This document shows positions 25,592 to 40,289 of a stretch of 64,000 bases of DNA, one piece after another. The translations under genes and the position numbers were made by a program. The notes beneath the pieces were generated by a model, which saw nothing but the letters and a program-made list of their open reading frames with translations, made no database searches and was not told the origin of the DNA. Origin of the DNA: Gymnorhina tibicen (taxonomy: Eukaryota > Chordata > Aves > Passeriformes > Artamidae); NCBI GenBank assembly GCA_013399875.1, contig VXAZ01001058.1, positions 2,591,782-2,655,781 on the forward strand, given 5' to 3'. Every line of letters starts with the position of its first letter. The stretch's first letter is position 1.

Positions 25592-28500
25592 ATAAAGGAG
25601 AAGCAGGGAAAGTAACAGAAACATCAATTTCTGACTTGCTTCCTCTTCTCCTTAAATTGGAGAACCTCTGTTTGACCTGCGTGGGGAAACAACAACCTGT
25701 TCCTGTGGAAACACTCAGCCCGAGTGTGTGGGTACCTACTGCAAGGGATCTGTAGGGCATAACCAGCCACTGCTTCCCAGGTGGGCTGTGCTTACTGGGC
25801 GTGCCAGTTCCAGTTGCAAACCAAATTCTGTTCTTTTCTTGGGGAGCAACAGTCTAATATAAATTGGAGAGGGTAAACCAAAGGTGTAACCTGGAGTTAA
25901 GGGAGGGAAAAAATTATATGTAATATATCTGGTGAAACAGATACTAATCAGTTTAGGCATAAGATGTAGATTATTTTTAATAGGCTTCTGAATACTGATG
26001 GGAATTTTTGTGGAATTCCCTGTCTGCAGTAAAGCAGTTAATTAAAATGTTGGGTTTTTGTAACTGAAATCCTCTGTGCCCATATTCTCCCAGTATTTGA
26101 AATCCAACCAGGAGCAGTTATAAAAGGAAATGAATCTGAAGTGTTATTTCATTGTCCTACGCTTTAAATAAAATGTAATTTAGCTCATCCAGCAAAACAC
26201 ACATCTAATACTGAGTTTGCAGGAGAACTTTGCTTTCTGAAGTGGGATGAAGCAGTGCTAGAAAAATCTGCTTCGGCTTAAAACCTAAAATAAGTTAAGG
26301 GGAAAAAGCAGACCCCCCCGAAGCAAAAGCACAACTCCCCCATTTCTCTCCTGACCACCCAGCTGTGTTCCTTAAGGATTCATGCACTTGGGCTTGCCTG
26401 TTAATAGAATGTATGGTGTGTATTTTCCAGTAATAATGGTCAAATTCCTTCTTCTGACACAAATGTGTCATCTTTGTGTGTTTAACCTAAATCTTGGCAT
26501 AAATGGGTAAACAGTTTTCTTAGGTGGCTTCATCTTTTCTGTACCTTTTACTGATGCTGTAGCTGCTTTGAATATTGGTGTAATTATTTTGTTAACAACT
26601 TTGTCTTCCTAGTTTGTCTCAGCTGCTTTGCATGAAGAGCTGGTGGATGGCAGCAGAGTATTATCTGTGCAGAGCTTGTCAGTGAGCTGCAGAGCGTAGG
26701 GGAGAGTGATCTGATTAGGAAGGAGGAGCCCACCTGATTAAACAGAGGATGAATCCTTAACTGGGGAGTGTCTGTGGGGCCTCCTGGGAATTCTGGAGGA
26801 CTTGGTCAGGGAGCAGGATTTGCTTTTTGATCTCAGAAGTTAAATTGCTGATTTTTATTTCCTTAATGCAGAACACTGGGTTCTGCTTTGTTACTTGACA
26901 GGGATTTTGGCCATATCTTAACATCAGAAGGACATGAGAAGCCATTAGGGTTTCATGCAAGGGGAAGTTCACCAGCACAGAAAACCTGAGAAACTACATC
27001 TCCAAATTGCCATCCAGCCCTGCTTTAATTTTCTACTGCACTGACAGGCAGCAGAGTAAGGTTTCCTCTTAGATCAGGTGTCAAGTCAGGTTTCTGGTCT
27101 CCCTCCACTCTCCTGGAGCAGGGGGCTAAGCTGGAAATGCTTCATGGAGCCCACGGTCCGGGGGAGCTGGAGGAGTGCATGACGAGCAAGGGACTTTACT
27201 GTGTTACTTGTACAAGTAGTGCAAGAGGAAAAGTTAGCTGTGCTTTTCCTTGAGAACACTAGTTTCAGCTCAAGTTTGAAAAAACCAAAAAGCAATAACA
27301 AAACAAGAAAGACCACTTAGGGTAGAGTTCATCGTTTGGTAGTGATTTGCTTCATTTGTTCCTGAAGTTGGTGGAAAGATTCCTGCTGGCTTCAGTGTGA
27401 GCTTCTCCTAGACCAGGTTATCAAATGTTCTTTTTCTTCAGTTTGATTTAAAAGTGGAGGTTTTGTCTTTGAGACAGGCCCTGGGGAAGGAGCAGTGGGG
27501 AGCAGGACTTCCGTCCTTTTCAGAGAATGAGAAAGTGCTTCATGTCTGTCCTTTTATTTTTCCTCTGAAACGCCTGAAGAGGCCACAGGAGAAGTAAGTT
27601 CTGTGTTGAGCCCCCTTATGGGAACAAGCTGAGAGATCCGTGCAAAGCAGCAGTGCAGAGGCATTTCTGAGAAATCTGTGGCTGAAATGTAGAACAGATT
27701 GTTTTGAAGTAGTTCCTGGGAAGAGAAGCGATTCTTAAAAGCAAAAGGTTAATTTCTGAGACATTTGTCATGTACAGAGTGGTGGCATTATTGCTGGAGG
27801 CACCAGGCAGCCTGGGCCTGTGAGAAGCACTTCTCCAGCAGTGGAAAAGGAGATGTCACAATCGTTCCTCAAGGGTTTTAGGGAGTCTCAAGCATGTACT
27901 CGAAGTTGATCACTCATTTACCTTAAAGCTTAAAGAGTGAAAATTCCTGTTAAATTCCAAACCAGGTGGTACAAAGCTGCCTATTTTTTTTTGCCTGGCT
28001 ATAAATTTTCCTAGATTTCAGCATTGTCCAAATGGAAGTTTTCCAAAAGGCCCTTCTCCCCTGAGCCCGTGTGGTGGAAGTGGTGCCTCAAAGCCATGTG
28101 GGCAGGGATGTTTAGACTCAAGCTGTTGTACTGTCATCACTTTTCAAAGGCTTTTTCATGTAGATTTTTGCTTTGCAGTGGAAGGGTCAATCATCTGTTT
28201 TCATGAGAGAACAATCCCTTCTTCTTCTTAGAAGTCTTAACAAAAATTTCCACCAGATTTGATGTAAGCAGCATCATGCCCAAGTAGCAAAGAATCCTTC
28301 CATTAAATGGGAACAGGCTGTACTCATATTTGCTGTGTTTACTGGATGGGAGAATTAAAATTGTGCAGTATATAATCCACATCTCTCTTGGTTCTCTGCG
28401 CCACTGGGCAGGTGAGATGTGCAATAAATCATTGTGTGCATGCCCGTGTTGCTCTGTAATTCCTCTTATAACTACAAGTTCTCCAGGCTGGTGTATAAAG

Positions 28501-31500
28501 CTGTGAAAACTGAGATGAGTGGCCTGCTGCTTTGCTTTTTATTTTTTTTTATTTTTTTTAATTTGAGGTGAGAGAGCAAAAAGTCTCCTAAGTTGCTTTC
28601 TGCTGGCTTCTGAAATATTATCTACAGTCAGTGGTTTCAGTACTTTAAGTAGCACTTAAATTCTTCCCTAAATAAGTTAATTTTACATTACAGCAAGGAC
28701 TTAATGTACCCTCGACTTGCTTGAAGCCTAGCAGATCTGAACTGAATTGTTTTTCTCTATTAAATTTCAGACTTTCAATATCCTTCCATGGGAAACCTCT
28801 CACACAGCATTGTCAGCCTCTCCAGGTTGGGAGCTCTTGCTCCAGAGAAGTTGGGTTTAGCTTTTCCATAGGCACAAGGCCTTTTTGCATCATTGCTGAG
28901 TTTTTGGCTCTTTTGAGGTCCAAATTAAAACATACTCCTTTTTATATCTGAGCTAAGAACCAGTGATCTTCCTTCGTGCTGTGACCTGGTTTTATTCTGG
29001 TGCATAAAACAGGCAAAATATTTCAAAACAGTGAAATCACTCTTTGCACCTCTATTCATGTAACTTTTTCCTGAAATCTGTGCACATTTAAAAGCCAGCC
29101 CTGCTTCCAAGGGTGAGAGGTTTCTCAATGAACTCAGCCTGGATAGTTGTCCATGGGACTGGGAGAGCTGTGGTTTGATCTGGGGAAGCTGCAGGCTCCT
29201 GTCCTAAAGCAAGCAGAGAGGAACTGGAGATGAGCACTGGAATGAGTTCCATGAAGCACAAACCGTTTATGGGGGGAACAACTGTAACCATCTGTAGGGA
29301 TTTGTTTCTTCCTGCAGAAGTTTTGAGCCAAGGGCTCTGTCCTGGATGTCTTCTCAGAGTCCACACATCACATCCGAGGCGTGTGTGCTATTTCAGTCTC
29401 TGCGAGGTGAATCCTGTTGGGCACAAAGGGATCTGTGTTACACATCAGAGAGATCTTATTAAAGGGTCTCTCAATTCTTCCCCTCCCAAGTCCTCCATAT
29501 TTTTGTCTCAACAACAATCCTTCCCTGGAACACTGGCATCCTTTCCTTGTGTGTTCAGGGAACCTTCCTTTCTGTGCACCTCCTCCTCCTCACTCCAGAA
29601 ACAATGCACACATTAACGTAAAGTCTCTGTTTCATAAAAGCTTGGAATATGAGCCCTGAATGCGTTTGTCAGGATGTTATTAGCCAAAGGTCAGTCCTTT
29701 TATCATCTTAATAACGTTCATTACTGTGCTTCCATATGCCATGAGATTCCGAGAGACTGCTGCCCTTCTGACCCTTTCATAAGAAAAGAGAATTCCTCTT
29801 GTTATTAAAACTTATTTTTATATCAGTGTGTGCAGCTTTCTTGTCTGTTGTAAATAACTCTGGTCCTCATTTTGTCCACACAGATTTCTCTGGGTATTTG
29901 TGACCTTCCTCCAAAGATAGTTGCATTAAAAATATTCCTCTGCTGGACCTAGTGATTACCTTTTGAGGATGGGACTTATTTTAAGGCGCAGCATCATCTT
30001 GCCCAGTTAATCGCGTTAATACTTTGCTGTTCATCACTTTGAGGGTCCACAACTGGGAATGGCCTCTGGCCCTGTTTGAGGCACTGCATGGAAGATAACC
30101 CATCTGCTCAGCACTGCCTGCTGAACTCAGGCAGGATCCTGGGAATTGAGGGCTTCTCTCATGTTTTAACATGAGCCTCTCCTCTACAGTCCTCCAGGGC
30201 TTTGCATTTATTGCCTTCCCTGAAAAATCAAATCGTGTTCCACACATCTGCAGTGTGCCGTACTCTCCTGTCCTGACTGCTGATGGAGTATCCTGAGTCA
30301 CTTTCCTCCTTTCTGGAGGAACATGCTTTGTTCATCATCTCAGTTTCCAGACACCTGGACTGTCCTATTTTCCCCTTCATTTCCATGTAGCTCCCAGGAA
30401 GCACCTTTGAGAACGGACTTAAAACTCTACTTGGTGGTGGTGGTGCTAATTCTTGAGGCCCTGTCGTGATACCCAGGTGCAAAAGTCGTGTCCCTTACAC
30501 CCTCAGCTCCACTTGGCAGTTGCCAGCAGGCTCAGCAGATGGTGAAGGATTGACTGAATGGGGGAAAGCAAACTAACCCTTCATCTCTGGACACTGAAGA
30601 ACTGGATGGCTGATTATTTTTGTTCTGCATGCAGATGCCTTGGCCATCTGCACAGACAGAAATTTATGCTTCAATTTTAAAGCAGGTGATGCTGCTGATG
30701 GCTCCAGAGACCCTGGAAGGCTCACAAGTCTAAAAGCAAAGCCTGGGTTGAAGCTTTTCCCCTGATTCGTGCGCTGCAGCATTAAAACCTGTGGCTTCTG
30801 CATTCTCTCTTCTTCCTCTGGTTTTCATAACCTTTTCTTTGTGATCACGAGGATTTGCATTCTTCTGCAGGAGGAGAGTAAGGCACTTGCAGATGTTTAG
30901 TTTTGAGGACAAGGGTGGTACAGTTATGTTTGGTGGTAGCAGACTTGGGGTCTCATTTGTACAGGTGGCAGTGACACCCATACAGGTTATCATGTGGGGA
31001 AAACATACAGAAGGAGCAAACACCTTTTCTACATCTCCTTTTTTCTTGTTTTGTCTTATATTGTCTGTGATTCCATACCATATTCCAAAACAGATTGATT
31101 TTAGGGTGGTGAACTTGTTGCCTTGACAGTTCACATGTGCTCTCTTTCTCTTAACAAAGGTGAATGAAGCTGAGATAATATTATAACACAAACAATTTTA
31201 AACTTCAGATTTGCACTGATTTTAATGTAGGACGTAGCACTGCCAATCCTACTGAGTTTGCTGGCTGTCAAAAATCCTTTTTCCTTCTGTATTTTTTTAT
31301 TCTTATGAAAGGACAAAAGTGTTGACCAGGATTAGATTCTCACTTTCTCAAGTACCTGAAGGCAAGTAATGAATTAAGTATTAGGAAGACTATGGGGATT
31401 TCTTTAAGCCAGTCCTGCAGTATTTTAGCACACAGCCCATTGTTAGTGAACAACTGCATTGGGTTCCTAAAGTATAAGGGATGTAGTCAGAGGATTAGAA

Positions 31501-34500
31501 TTGATCCAGAGCACTCCGAGTTGAAATTGGTCTCTGACTCACAATATAGTAATGGGCAACTTGCTTTGCCTCCCTTTAAACCAGGGACAGTAATTCTCAC
31601 AGGCACTGTCTGTGGAATAGTTAATGCAGTGAAAAATCAGTTTAAAGACACAGAAGGAAATACTTAGAGTAGATGAAATACTGAGCTGGAAGTGTAGTAG
31701 ACATTTTGAATGATGGGGCTTGTGGGGTAAACAAGTTTGAGGTATCTCCATAATAAAGTGATCCCTAATTCATGTGCCTCTGGCACATCCAGCCCTGACT
31801 CTAAAGGAGTATGACTGGGCGTCTTTGTAAAGCGAAGTGATTAATGAGTGGCCATGAGAAAGGTTCTCTTAATGCTGTAAATTTTTTATGACCCTGCACA
31901 ATTGATTGTCCCCACAATATTCTGGTTTTGTACAAGCAGCTTCATTAATATCTAGCCCTGATTCTAAATAATGCAGTGCCTACAACGCTTGTACAAAGTG
32001 ATGCTGCGTGTTTCTGCTCCGCCTTGCGAGAGCCTGACGCTGACAGCCCGGCCTGCCTTCAGCTCTTAGGGCTTTTTAAAAAAGATACATGTTCCATTAC
32101 GAGAGAAGCAGCCAGGAGTGCTGGTGCTGACGGTGCTGCAGATGCAGTGCAGGTAACATGCATGTGCCTGCCTGAGAGTGGTCCCTTCCTCAGGGCCTCC
32201 TGCACGCCCAGCTTTGCTTGTGCAGCTCTCCATGTGCCTCTCCCTGACACAAAGACCCTTGCTGGGTGACATCTCCTTGTGTGTGTGATGTCTCCTTGGA
32301 GGCAGCATTCAGAGTGGTTACAGGCCTGTGTGGGAGTCCCAGTTCTTGCTTGGTAAACCTGAGGGAAGATTCTCACCATAAAATTCCTGCCAGAGGCAGG
32401 AGCGATCAGGTGGCATCTCCCTGCAGAGCTGCGAAGGACCCAAAAGGGAACTCTCCTGGAAGCTGCAGCTGATCAGTGCTGGATTAGGAAGATAGATGGT
32501 AACTACTTTATTGTTACTATCAGAAATTATGTTCATCTGGTGAGGTATCAGTGTTTGGGGGCAGTGTAGTGCCTGGCTGGAATGAAGCACTGCATATTGC
32601 CCAGCCATTGATCAGACCTGGAAGGGGGATGTTTAAAACAGCTGCTCTTTTGCCTTTATTAATGAAGCCATTGATGAGGAACAGATTTGTTTCCCCTCTA
32701 CCCAGGGTTTCGGGTCATTCCTGTGTGTTTGGAGCAATGAGGCTCAAAGTGCTATTGTAAAGCCTTATGTTCTGATCGTTATCTTGTTGACTCAAACTAA
32801 CCTTTCTTCCCAAAGTAAGTATTGACATGGCCCTTCATGGTTTTTGTTGTTTTTTTAACAGCACTAATTGGATTAAAGTAATTGTCATGCATGAAGGATG
32901 CATGTTAGAGCACAAAGGGCACTGGGGAGACTCGGCTGTGGGCACCATGGTTACTGGTGACATCACTGGTTTGCTGTTCCCAGCAAGGATTGCTGTGCAG
33001 CTGAAGCCCAAGTGAGGATGGCCCAAACTAAACCCAGGGGATTGCTGATGCAGCCCCTCCCATTGCCATGGAAACACAGGATGCAGTTTAAAGTTGCCCA
33101 CATGCATAACGTGGTGTTCATGGTGTAAACAAAAACAGGGTCCTGTTGTGTCCACAGCTTCTGGAAGGGCAGGAAATGGGGAGTGTTATAGGGAAAGTGG
33201 GGAATCCCGTTGTGGTTGGGCTTGTTTTCCCATAGACTTAACTGTGCACAACGAGACAGAGTGAGCCTTGCTTTGAGGGACAAGAGTAAAACTCATGAGT
33301 CCCTTGCTGTCCTCCAGCAGTTTTGTGGCTGAGGGACTGCCAGTCTGACTTGGTGTAATTGTTTCTGATTGGGCCTTACAAAGTGCAGGCTCAAAAGTTC
33401 TGTTAGAACCATCCCTGTCATAACAGGGTTCCCATTATTAAAGGTAAGCCCCTGCCTATCTTTAAGGTTATCTTTCTAATATAACCATTAAGACTGTGCT
33501 CAACTCCTGCAAAGCAGGAATAGAGAAGCTTCCCTGTTTCAGGACTGTTTTGCTATATTTTGAGAAAGGTCCCTACTCCAGCCCAGCAAAGAACACTGCC
33601 ACAAAATGGTTAGGATGCTGAAATGTGCATTCAGAGATCTGGGTTCTGGATGTAGCCTTGCCAGCAGCTCTGTGTCTTCAGGTTACTTTCTCCTTCTTCC
33701 AAATGGTGCTCTTTTGTTGATTCCATCATCTTTAATGTGAGGGAACTCAGCTGTTTTGACTGGGGCACGAAAACCTTTGACAGCCAGAAGTTGTGTGTGC
33801 TGTTGTACTTCAGCACTCTCCTGCATAAATAACAGTAAGGGTGATTTTGATTTTTAATTTAATTCCTGTAACTTCCTGTTTGCTTTTAGAACATGTTGTG
33901 CACTGATAAAATTATGTTGGTTTTGATGTGATGAGAAGTTCTGCATCTCGGCTTCCCTAAGAGTGGAACAGTTCCATCTCCTCTGCTCCCTTCTTTCACT
34001 CTGAACAAAGCTGTTTGCTCAGGTTTTGCCCTGGTTATGGTGATATGATTTTAATTGAGCATTTCAGGTCTTTGACACACACATTTTGAAAAGAAAACAA
34101 AATAACAACTTGGAAAGTATGAAACTACTGTACTTTTATGATAACCCAGCATTTTTTTTTTCATAGTCAAGGACATAGGTTTTGATTACCTGCAGTAAAT
34201 AGTGACCATGAATGGGGCCTGGTCTATCAGATATCTGCATCAGCAGGCAGAAGGTTGCTGGTGGTGAAAGCAGATTGCTGGTAATGAATTAGATGTCAGC
34301 TCAAATGCTCGTGAAGGAGTGGTTAACAGAACACAGAGCTGAGTCATTCCGCAGCACAGGCGGCTGGAGGCAGAGCGGATACACCCTGAGCAGGCACACC
34401 CTCACTGGACATGTTACCCATGTGCAGCAATCCTGTGCTGGCAAAACCCATTAAGAATAAACCAAGCATTACTTCCAGGACCTTTCGGTGTTTCCCAGTG

Positions 34501-37500
34501 CGTCCTTCGTTGCCTTTCTGGTTTTAGGTGCTGTTTAATTCTGGAGCTATGGCTGGAATGTGCTGCTGTATTTCATGCTGGTTTGTTTGTGGTGTTTGAC
34601 TGCTGATACTGCCACAATGAGCCAAATTACGTGGCTGATGTCCTTATAACCTCTCCCAGCTTTTCTGTTAAAGTTTACCACGTGCAAGGTCCCAGTCACG
34701 GCGTCACTGGTACCTCCTCAGTGTACGGTGCCTGCGGGTGGGAGTGAGGATGGCTGGTGGGCAGCTGCTGGAGCACAGCAAGGAAGGCTCTTGGTGGTGC
34801 AAAGAAGACACTACTTTAGAAAATCAGTTGTAAGAGTGAAATATTCCTCAGCCTAAATAACATCCAGCTGGAGATAGTTGGGAATATTTTTCCCTTAGTA
34901 TATGGAAGAGATCGAGAGCAAAGAGTTTATTCCTCTCTCCCAGCCTAAATTTTGTTTATATCCTAGGTGCCTTTTTACTTCCTTTCTAAAACTGAACAGA
35001 ACAGGTCTGGTTAGTGAAAACAGGTCTTAAGATCTCTCCAGCGATGGCAGGAGTCATCTTGCTGAGCAGCTTCAGGCATTTTTGTGGTCTGATGGATTGC
35101 ATGAGGCACTTCATACTTTCTCTGGTTCCCAAAGGAAGGGTCTGTTTCTGGGGACTTAATTGGTGTTTGTGGTAGCCTTAGCATTCAAAACAATAAAAAA
35201 ATAGTAATTGGTCATAGAGAATGTTTTCTCAGCCTCCCTTGCCACAACAATATGAACAAGTATGTTAGCAGGGTCCTCTGGGGATATTTGCTGTCATGTT
35301 CTTGTTCTGTGGTTACAGAGATGTCTTTGCTGTCCTTGTTAACCGAAACCATCAGCCGGCTGGAAACTTCTCATATCCCTATCTGTGTCTAAGTGGGCTA
35401 AAAAAATCCCTAGAGTTCAGTGTTATTTTAAAGCATTCTCCCAGAAGAGTTTTGTCCAGACTATCAAAATACCCCATTTCCAAATGGGAGCTGGAGGAAA
35501 AAAACACCAGCAAATAAATCTTCTGGTTATTGTTTCCAGGCAATGATTTGTGTCTTCCTTACCCGTGGATGGTAGGTCTGCAAGTGTGATGCTATCAGTC
35601 TTCATAATTGGAGTAATCTCAAATCAGAACTCTCGTGGGTCCTGTGGCACTGTGTGACTGCACTGCTGAAAGGAAGTAAGAACTTCATCAGGAAGCTAAA
35701 GCATCCCAACCTTTTGTAATCACAGTCTCACGTATTTAGATTGAGAGGTTGTACTGTAAGCAATAATCAGTGGTAAACAAGGTGAGATTGTAGCTATAAT
35801 CTATTTTTGAAAGCTAGAACGTGCCCGGCTCACCCATTATCATCATGCAGCCTACCCCGTTCTTACTGTTCTCTGCAGAACCATTCCAGGGCTCAGAGTA
35901 GTTACAATACAAACAGACAACTTCGGGAGAAACTAAACCAGCTGAGCTGTTTGCAGTGCTGCTGTCGGCTTTGCAGAGATTCTCTGCTTGTGGACCTGAG
36001 CCTGTGAGCAGCCTGTGCTGGATTCCAGGGCAGGAACACAAGGAGGACTCTGGTTTAGATTAATATTCTTCTTGGTGTTCCTCTGAGTTGGTTGATGGGG
36101 CTGTTTTTCTTCTAATTCCCCAAAAGCAAAACGTTACAAGGCAATCTTAATTTACACAGCCCTGACCTGTGTGTTTCTCCAGCTGATCCAATAAGCCACA
36201 TCCTAACTGTTTTATCCAGCATTATGCGTTCTGGGAATGCTGTTCCTCCAGCTGTGCTGAGACTCTTCACGTTGTGGAAGTTTCTGTTACCATCAACCAT
36301 CATTCCTTTATGAATCTGTGTCCCACTCAAAAAACAAACAAAATGCATTGATTCACCTGGTTCTGTTCACCTGGGCCAGGTCGTTTGCTGGACTAAGGCT
36401 TTGCAAAGTGTGCTCTGGTGAGGAGACATTTCTAACTGGGAAAGGAGATGGAAGATCTGAGAGCTGGTGAACCTGCCTGTGGAAGGCTTTGTTTACAGCT
36501 GTTTGTCTCTGTTGAGAAGGGCAGATGATAAATGGGGTTAGGCTGGCCCAGTGGTTAAGTGACATTCATGGGAATTATTCATCTGTGATTGTTATGCTGA
36601 GGTCATGTGCTGTGTCCCATGCTATGCTGCTGTGCCAAGAGATTTATTTTAATAGAAGCCTTTAAGTAACTGGCATTCTTGCTAATCATGGTGCATCTGC
36701 TTCTCTGGGTTCCCTGTTATGAGTAATTTAATGCTATTACTTTAGCTAGAAGGGATCTGTGTCACCATCTGTCCTGAAAAGCTATTGATGGGGCTGTGCA
36801 GAACATGGAGTGTCATCAGCAGGAGAGAGGGACTTGTAAAGGGATGACTGGATTTCCTCTTGTAATACAATATAAGATGGTTTACTGTGATTATGGGTTA
36901 GATAACCTGCATCTAAAGGCTGTTAGCTACTCTTTGATTTTGTTGGGGACCATTCCTCAGATATTTATAGAGGGGGAAGATGCTGTGTCAGTAGTGAGTA
37001 GCAATGACCCAGGTAATAGCAAAATAAAGTCTCTACTTCTCTCTGAGGCTGAAACCTTCAAGACTGACCCTAAAGTGCCTGCACATCAGCACCTCCAGCA
37101 GATATTCCTGGGAGAGGACCTGCCACACACTTTTCAAGCCAAATGTTTTCCTAATCGATGGTTATTTTTTAATTGTTGTTTACAGACCACTTCCTTGTCA
37201 CAAGCCCTCTCCAGGCTATAGCTCAGGCACAGTGGCATGAAGAGGCTGCAATGGCTGCGGAACAAATTGCTCTTCACTCCCAGAAGTGCTTCACTTTCAC
37301 AGCACCTCTTATGCCCAGAGTGCCATCCTGGTCTCTCAAGTGTGTGTGGCTGATGTCTTTATTTTTATGATATGAGGAACATATTTTCTCTTTGTCTTTC
37401 TGACTGGTCAGTAATTGCACTGTTCACCATCTCTCCTGACTCTTGGCCCTTCCTCACCTCACTGCAGCTCGTTGTCTTCTCAACAAGCCAACTGCTAAGT

Positions 37501-39385
37501 GTGAGAGCCTGGAGGGCTGGGAAGCAGCTTTGTGTGGGTTTATCCTGGGGAGTTTCTCTTTGATCATACTATCCTTCCCAGCAGTGTGTTGTGTTATGAG
37601 TATAAATTTGGCCTGACTCAAAAGTCCTGGCTCTAAAGATAGTTTGGGATATAATCTTTAATTTTTTTTTTGTCAGCAGAGCTACAGCTCTTATTTCACA
37701 TTCATCTGAGAAAATGGTCTTGCTGTCCTTGTCATTTCTTATGTAGATAAGTGACAAGTAGGAGGAATGTGAAGGGCCAAAATTTGCTTAAGGTTTGTAA
37801 CTGGGTGACAAAGGCCGTGGGCTGGAGTTGGTCATCTGGAAAGGCTGGAGGAGGAAGCACACCCTGCTCCCAGAATAGGGTTTGCAGTCTGCTGCAGCTG
37901 CATAGAAGTGAATAAAAAACCACAAATCAGAAGTGGAACGTGAACTGACTTTCACAGAGAGTCTCAGTGAACTTGGTTTTTCCTCTCCTCCTTCCTTCTC
38001 TCCCACTGTGTTGGGGCAATGACACTGTGCCACCTTCCCATCTCCCACCAGCAGAGCGTCACCAGTTCCAGGCCGTGTGGAAAAGCTGCTGATGGAATGA
38101 CTCATGTACAGCAAAAACTGACCAGGGTTGTGGGTTCTCCAGGGTGAGAACCAGGCAGCTCATCTTCATGCAGAGAGGTTTTTGTTAAAACCGGCTGAAC
38201 GGGGAAAAGTGAAGTGGGGAAGGACAGTGTTAGTGACTCGGTGGGTTTTGGTCCCAAATGAGGGCTTGCAGAATTGACTGGAGTTGCTGTAACTGTGCAG
38301 TCTAGAAGGGAGTTTTGAATAACTTGGCACAAAGAAAACTCGTCTTCCCTCTGCTTACGATTTCCATGTGCTTCTGCCATATAATAAAACTCTAAATCTC
38401 TATAGTTTGTATCAACTGTTCAGGGCAGATGCTGTGCAGTTATTCTGTCTGACACTTTCACTGTGCTTCCTTTTCTGAGACCTTTGAATTAACCAGATTT
38501 TGGGGTCATCAAGATTATTTAATGTTATTGTCATAAATATTTGTACAGGACTTGGTCAGTGCTTATATAAGAACTGAAAGACAGTAATCTCTTAGAAGAG
38601 GATGTGTGCTTTAATGAACTGCCAGCTGAGGGTTAGAAATAAACTGTAAAAAAGTACTTTTCTGTTTTTCTGGGTTTTTTTCTGTTGCAGTTTGTGGGGC
38701 AGGAAAAAGTGCTTTTTTAGATTGTCTGTTATTTAGGTTTGTCAGTTACGGCTGTTTAAATTTAAATCACTTGAGAGCTCTTTATAAACAGGGCTATTTA
38801 CTTCTAAACAGCTCTGTTGGCTTAACATCCTGTCCTCAGAAGATAAGAAGTTGATTTCTTGAATCTTATTGATAATCTTCTATTAAACCATGTTATCCTT
38901 TGAATTGTTTGTGTGCCAAAAATGAGGAATTGTTATTGTGTTATATTTCACAGTTGATTCTTGGTATAAAATTCCTCTTTTCCCCCCTTAATTTCCAAAG
39001 TACTGTGCTCTCAAATACAAACAATAATCTCAAAATGCTAACAGAATGAATCTGTTGTTTGGAAATGATGAAGGTTATACATCATCCAATCTGCTGAAAT
39101 GTGTGAGAAATTAATAAATATTTGGTTTGCCTCTAGCTCATCTTAGAAGCACTGAAATTAGTATTTTTTTATTGAGGGAATTTTTGCCAGGTTTCTCACT
39201 GAAGGACAGTCCTGCAAATAAGCCAAAATGCGGAGGCTGCCAGGGGCTGCAGTGATCATTCTGGCAAACTTGGGTTGTTTCTTCTAAATATCTTAATTAG
39301 CAGAGCATAGTCTCCAAGCTGTTCTTGGAGAGCTGCTGCTGGGCCAGATCACATGCAACAAACCCCCAAATCCTGTGGGTTTAGG

Positions 39386-39610
39386 TCATAGAATAGTCTT
39401 TATTGCTGTGATCGTGGCATCCTTGAGGCTGGAAAAGACCTCTGAGATCATCATGTCCAACCTGTGACCGATTCCCACCTTGTCAGCTCAGCCAGAGCAC
39501 TGAGTGCCACACGCAGGCATTTCTTGAGCACCTCCAGGGATGGTGGCTCCAATGCCTGACCACTCTTCTACTGAAGAAATTCTTCCTGGTGTCCAGCCTG
39601 AGATGCTGCT
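39386..39610 (-). mobile_element. CR1-type LINE, diverged 3' end
   Basis: On the + strand it begins TCATAGAATAG and continues GGCTGGAAAAGACCTCTGAG, ATCATCATGTCCAACC, AGCACCTCCAGGGATGGTGG, CCAATGCCTGACCACTC and GAAGAAATTCTTCCT. These are hallmarks of a second CR1 3'-end subtype in reverse orientation. There is a roughly 30-base unrelated or diverged stretch just after the start. The right edge is approximate. It lies in the intron about 460 bases before the next coding exon and contributes no coding sequence. Confidence 0.75.
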
Positions 39611-40074
39611 GCACCGAGAGCGTGTGTGATTCTTCACGCTGACACATCACCACCAGGATGTGCCAGCTGGGACAAACTCCCCTTGGCTGTGTCATCTGCT
39701 GATGGAAAAGGGTTTTGTGCTGTTGGGTGGTTCGCAGCTGGAGCCAAGGTTTGGAGTGTGATGTGTTACCTGGTACAGGAACAGGAGGTGAGGTGTCATT
39801 ACATCTCCATTCAAACTGAGCATCCAAATGGAAATTTTCACGGGGTCCCAAATAAATCAAACCTCTATGTTGGCCGGATGAGTCTCTAAATTTTTTCTTT
39901 GTAATCCGTAGGGTTGGTAATCTTAGTGCTGGGGTGCTGCTACAGCTCTGCTCTGCTCAAAAGGAGTCCTAGAAACCATCCCCCGTGTCCACGTGCTTTG
40001 AGAGCCCGGTCCGTGTACGATGCCCTGGAAAATGAACATTTTGGTGATGTATTTGTGATCTATTTCTCTTTCAG

Positions 40075-40289
40075 AAAAAGAGCAGAGAGGAGACATGTGG
40101 GGAAGGCAGCGGAGTGGAGATCCTGGAGAACAGGCCCTACGTGGATGGCCCGGGGGGCAGTGGGCAGTACACTCACAAGGTTTACCACATCGGGATGCAC
40201 ATCCCCAGCTGGTTCCGCTCCATACTGCCCAAGGCAGCTCTGCGCGTCGAGGAGGAATCCTGGAATGCTTATCCTTACACAAGGACAAG
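40075..40289 (+). CDS. PITPNM2: PITPNM2 coding exon 2 (residues 27-98), PITP domain
   Basis: The exon follows CTTTCAG and ends ACAAG|GTGAAA. It encodes KKSREE, GEGSGVEILENRPY, DGPGGSGQYTHKVYH, MHIPSWFRSILPKAAL and EEESWNAYPYTRT. By direct counting T59, K61, E86 and N90 are present at the same positions as the inositol headgroup contacts of class I PITP-alpha, so phosphatidylinositol binding should be intact. P78 is also kept. The exon is 215 bases long and ends in phase 2, matching the G that opens the next exon. Confidence 0.97.

Larger units (their letters stand above)
25463..40074. other. PITPNM2: Intron after coding exon 1 (14.6 kb)
   Basis: Donor GTCAGG and acceptor CTATTTCTCTTTCAG define the intron. 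It holds a triple 10-bp repeat (25562-25591), T-rich tracts (around 28539-28560) and a CR1 fragment (about 39386-39610). Apart from these I see only unique-looking non-coding DNA. The longest open frame (36796-37221) shows no domain and no splice support. Confidence 0.85.

Noticed and set aside
35212..35225. TCATAGAGAATG, possible third CR1 start
   Set aside because: Only the first few bases match. The sequence that follows lacks the GGTTGGAAG and CCAACC blocks seen in the two accepted fragments.
36796..37221. A 141-codon open frame in the first large intron
   Set aside because: The translation has no recognisable family, no low-complexity or membrane pattern, and no conserved neighbours. 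The length is within chance for 64 kb of six-frame DNA.
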